This document shows positions 5,026 to 5,763 of a DNA stretch of 5,763 bases, in pieces. Every line of letters starts with the position of its first letter. The stretch's first letter is position 1. Both the position numbers and the translations under genes were made by a program. The stretch is from NCBI GenBank assembly GCA_021796155.1, contig JAJYOO010000184.1, positions 1 through 5,763 on the forward strand. Direction: 5' to 3'. The notes beneath the pieces are model-generated. The model was not told the origin of the DNA. It ran no database searches and was given only the letters and a program-made list of their open reading frames with translations. Source of the DNA: Chloroflexota bacterium. Lineage in GTDB: Bacteria; Chloroflexota; Anaerolineae; Anaerolineales; Villigracilaceae.

Positions 5026-5763
5026 ATATTGTTGTTGTGATTTCAGCAAATGCAGAGTGGAAGGTTGTAAAGCCTCTATTTCCTGACGCAAAAATCGAAC
5101 AATCTCCTTTCGGCGAACTCGCTCACTTGACACCCTTTGACTTCGCTCAGGGCAAGCTTGACACTTGGAACCCTTCGACTTCGCTCAGGGCAGGCTTGAC
5201 ACTTTTCCATGGCGGCTGGGGAAAAATATCCGCAGCGGCGACAACCCAATACGTAATTGATCATTTCAAGCCTGACCTGCTTATCAACCTTGGGACATGC
5301 GGTGGCTTTGAAGGTCGCATCGAACGCGGCACAATCATCCTCGTCGAGAAAACAATCGTGTACGACATCATCGAGCAGATGACCGACGGCGAAGAAGAAA
5401 TCGCTTTTTATACAACCAAATTGGATTTATCCTGGCTACCGCGCGTATTACCATTTCCAGTTCTGCGCGGATTGTTAGTCTCTGGTGATCGCGATATTGT
5501 CGTCGAAGATATTCCAATGCTGATCAAAAAATACGATGCAATCGCGGCTGATTGGGAATCCGGCTCAATTGCGTGGACAGCAAACAAGAACAGTATCCGC
5601 GCCTTGATTCTGCGTGGCGTCAGCGATTTGGTGAGTCCCAAAGGTGGAGAAACCTACGGGGATTACGAATTATTCATCCAGCGCACACGCGAAATCATGA
5701 AGAAACTATTCGATCAATTGCCTGATTGGCTGTCCGCAATCGAAAAAGTTGAACAAGGTTATC
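5022..5763 (+). CDS. Nucleoside phosphorylase/nucleosidase family protein (MTA/SAH nucleosidase-like), 3' end off window
   Basis: An open reading frame of 247 complete codons running off the right edge. It belongs to the purine nucleoside phosphorylase superfamily (PF01048), probably near 5'-methylthioadenosine/S-adenosylhomocysteine nucleosidases. Visible motifs: [10 protein letters not shown] at the N-terminus; [19 protein letters not shown] (residues 62-80); [10 protein letters not shown] (89-98), equivalent to the GTSGG substrate-binding loop; DWESGSIAW (177-185), equivalent to the VEMEG ribose-binding segment with Glu179; and RGVSDL (198-203), where Asp202 fits the catalytic Asp. Exact substrate cannot be told. 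The ATG overlaps the pncC stop by 4 nt (ATGA), so translation is probably coupled. Residues about 36-58 come from two dispersed-repeat copies inserted in frame between GEL and the FHGG strand. The frame stays open through the insert and all later motifs, so the gene is not obviously broken, but the loop may alter the enzyme. Confidence 0.85.
   Translation, partial: MNIVVVISANAEWKVVKPLFPDAKIEQSPFGELAHLTPFDFAQGKLDTWNPSTSLRAGLTLFHGGWGKISAAATTQYVIDHFKPDLLINLGTCGGFEGRIERGTIILVEKTIVYDIIEQMTDGEEEIAFYTTKLDLSWLPRVLPFPVLRGLLVSGDRDIVVEDIPMLIKKYDAIAADWESGSIAWTANKNSIRALILRGVSDLVSPKGGETYGDYELFIQRTREIMKKLFDQLPDWLSAIEKVEQGY
5126..5202. repeat. Two copies of a dispersed CCCTTCGACTTCGCTCAGGG-type repeat inside a gene
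   Basis: Copy 1 (5133-5156) and copy 2 (5171-5194) match at 22 of 24 positions. The word CTTGACAC occurs three times, at 5126-5133, 5157-5164 and 5195-5202, bounding each copy; the outer two are exactly 69 nt apart, or 23 codons. The core has complementary ends (CCCT and AGGG) and is, from memory, a very common dispersed repeat in genomes of environmental bacteria; on the minus strand it yields the familiar spurious peptide PERSRR. Copies 1 and 2 are offset by 38 nt, so they are read in different frames of the host gene (PFDFAQGK and NPSTSLRAG). No transposase is present. Confidence 0.85.

Noticed and set aside
5126..5202. Frameshift or pseudogene in the nucleosidase-like gene
   Set aside because: The frame is open from 5022 to the window end, and the family motifs before and after the insert are in the same frame.
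5076..5264. Minus-strand open frame of 62 codons containing CPERSRR and LALSEVKG
   Set aside because: These peptides are the reverse translation of the dispersed repeat, a common source of spurious hypothetical proteins; the real gene is on the plus strand.

Overview
The window looks like ordinary chromosome from a free-living bacterium of mid-range GC content. It most resembles the Chloroflexota (class Anaerolineae). This is an inference from the style of the RF1 start, the UvrC and Yip1-like proteins, and the kinds of intergenic repeat; no marker gene settles it. It holds eight protein genes (two cut by the window edges), no RNA genes, no CRISPR array, and no insertion sequence or phage gene.

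Left part, minus strand (1-3606). Transcribed right to left, the order is uvrC, a repeat-rich gap, then a tightly packed cluster, then prfA. The cluster is a single-domain response regulator, a 40-residue one-helix membrane protein, the fluoride channel crcB/fluC and a DUF190 protein. Gaps within the cluster are 0, 4 and 1 nt, so the four genes are probably co-transcribed and translationally coupled. prfA (RF1; only its first 92 codons are present) has its own extended -10 promoter just after the DUF190 stop, and a long imperfect hairpin in its predicted leader.

Middle (3607-3716). A short divergent promoter region lies between uvrC (minus) and a Yip1-like membrane protein (plus). It has a good -35/-10 pair for the plus gene and a perfect TTGTAA-N5-TTACAA dyad that overlaps the -35.

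Right part, plus strand (3717-5763). A five-helix Yip1-family membrane protein with a strong ribosome binding site is closed by a clear intrinsic terminator. Next come pncC (NMN amidase, CinA C-terminal type) and, overlapping it by ATGA, a nucleoside phosphorylase/nucleosidase-family gene that runs off the window. pncC has a perfect TATAAT placed so that its transcript would start at or next to the ATG, suggesting leaderless translation. The pair may salvage nucleotide or nucleoside by-products.

The most unusual feature is in the last gene. A 69-nt, frame-neutral block carrying two copies of a dispersed CCCTTCGACTTCGCTCAGGG-type repeat sits inside the coding region, bounded by CTTGACAC direct repeats. 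The two copies are read in different frames and appear to add about 23 residues to the enzyme. I do not see a convincing new multi-gene system; the most system-like unit is the response regulator / mini-membrane protein / CrcB / DUF190 cluster.
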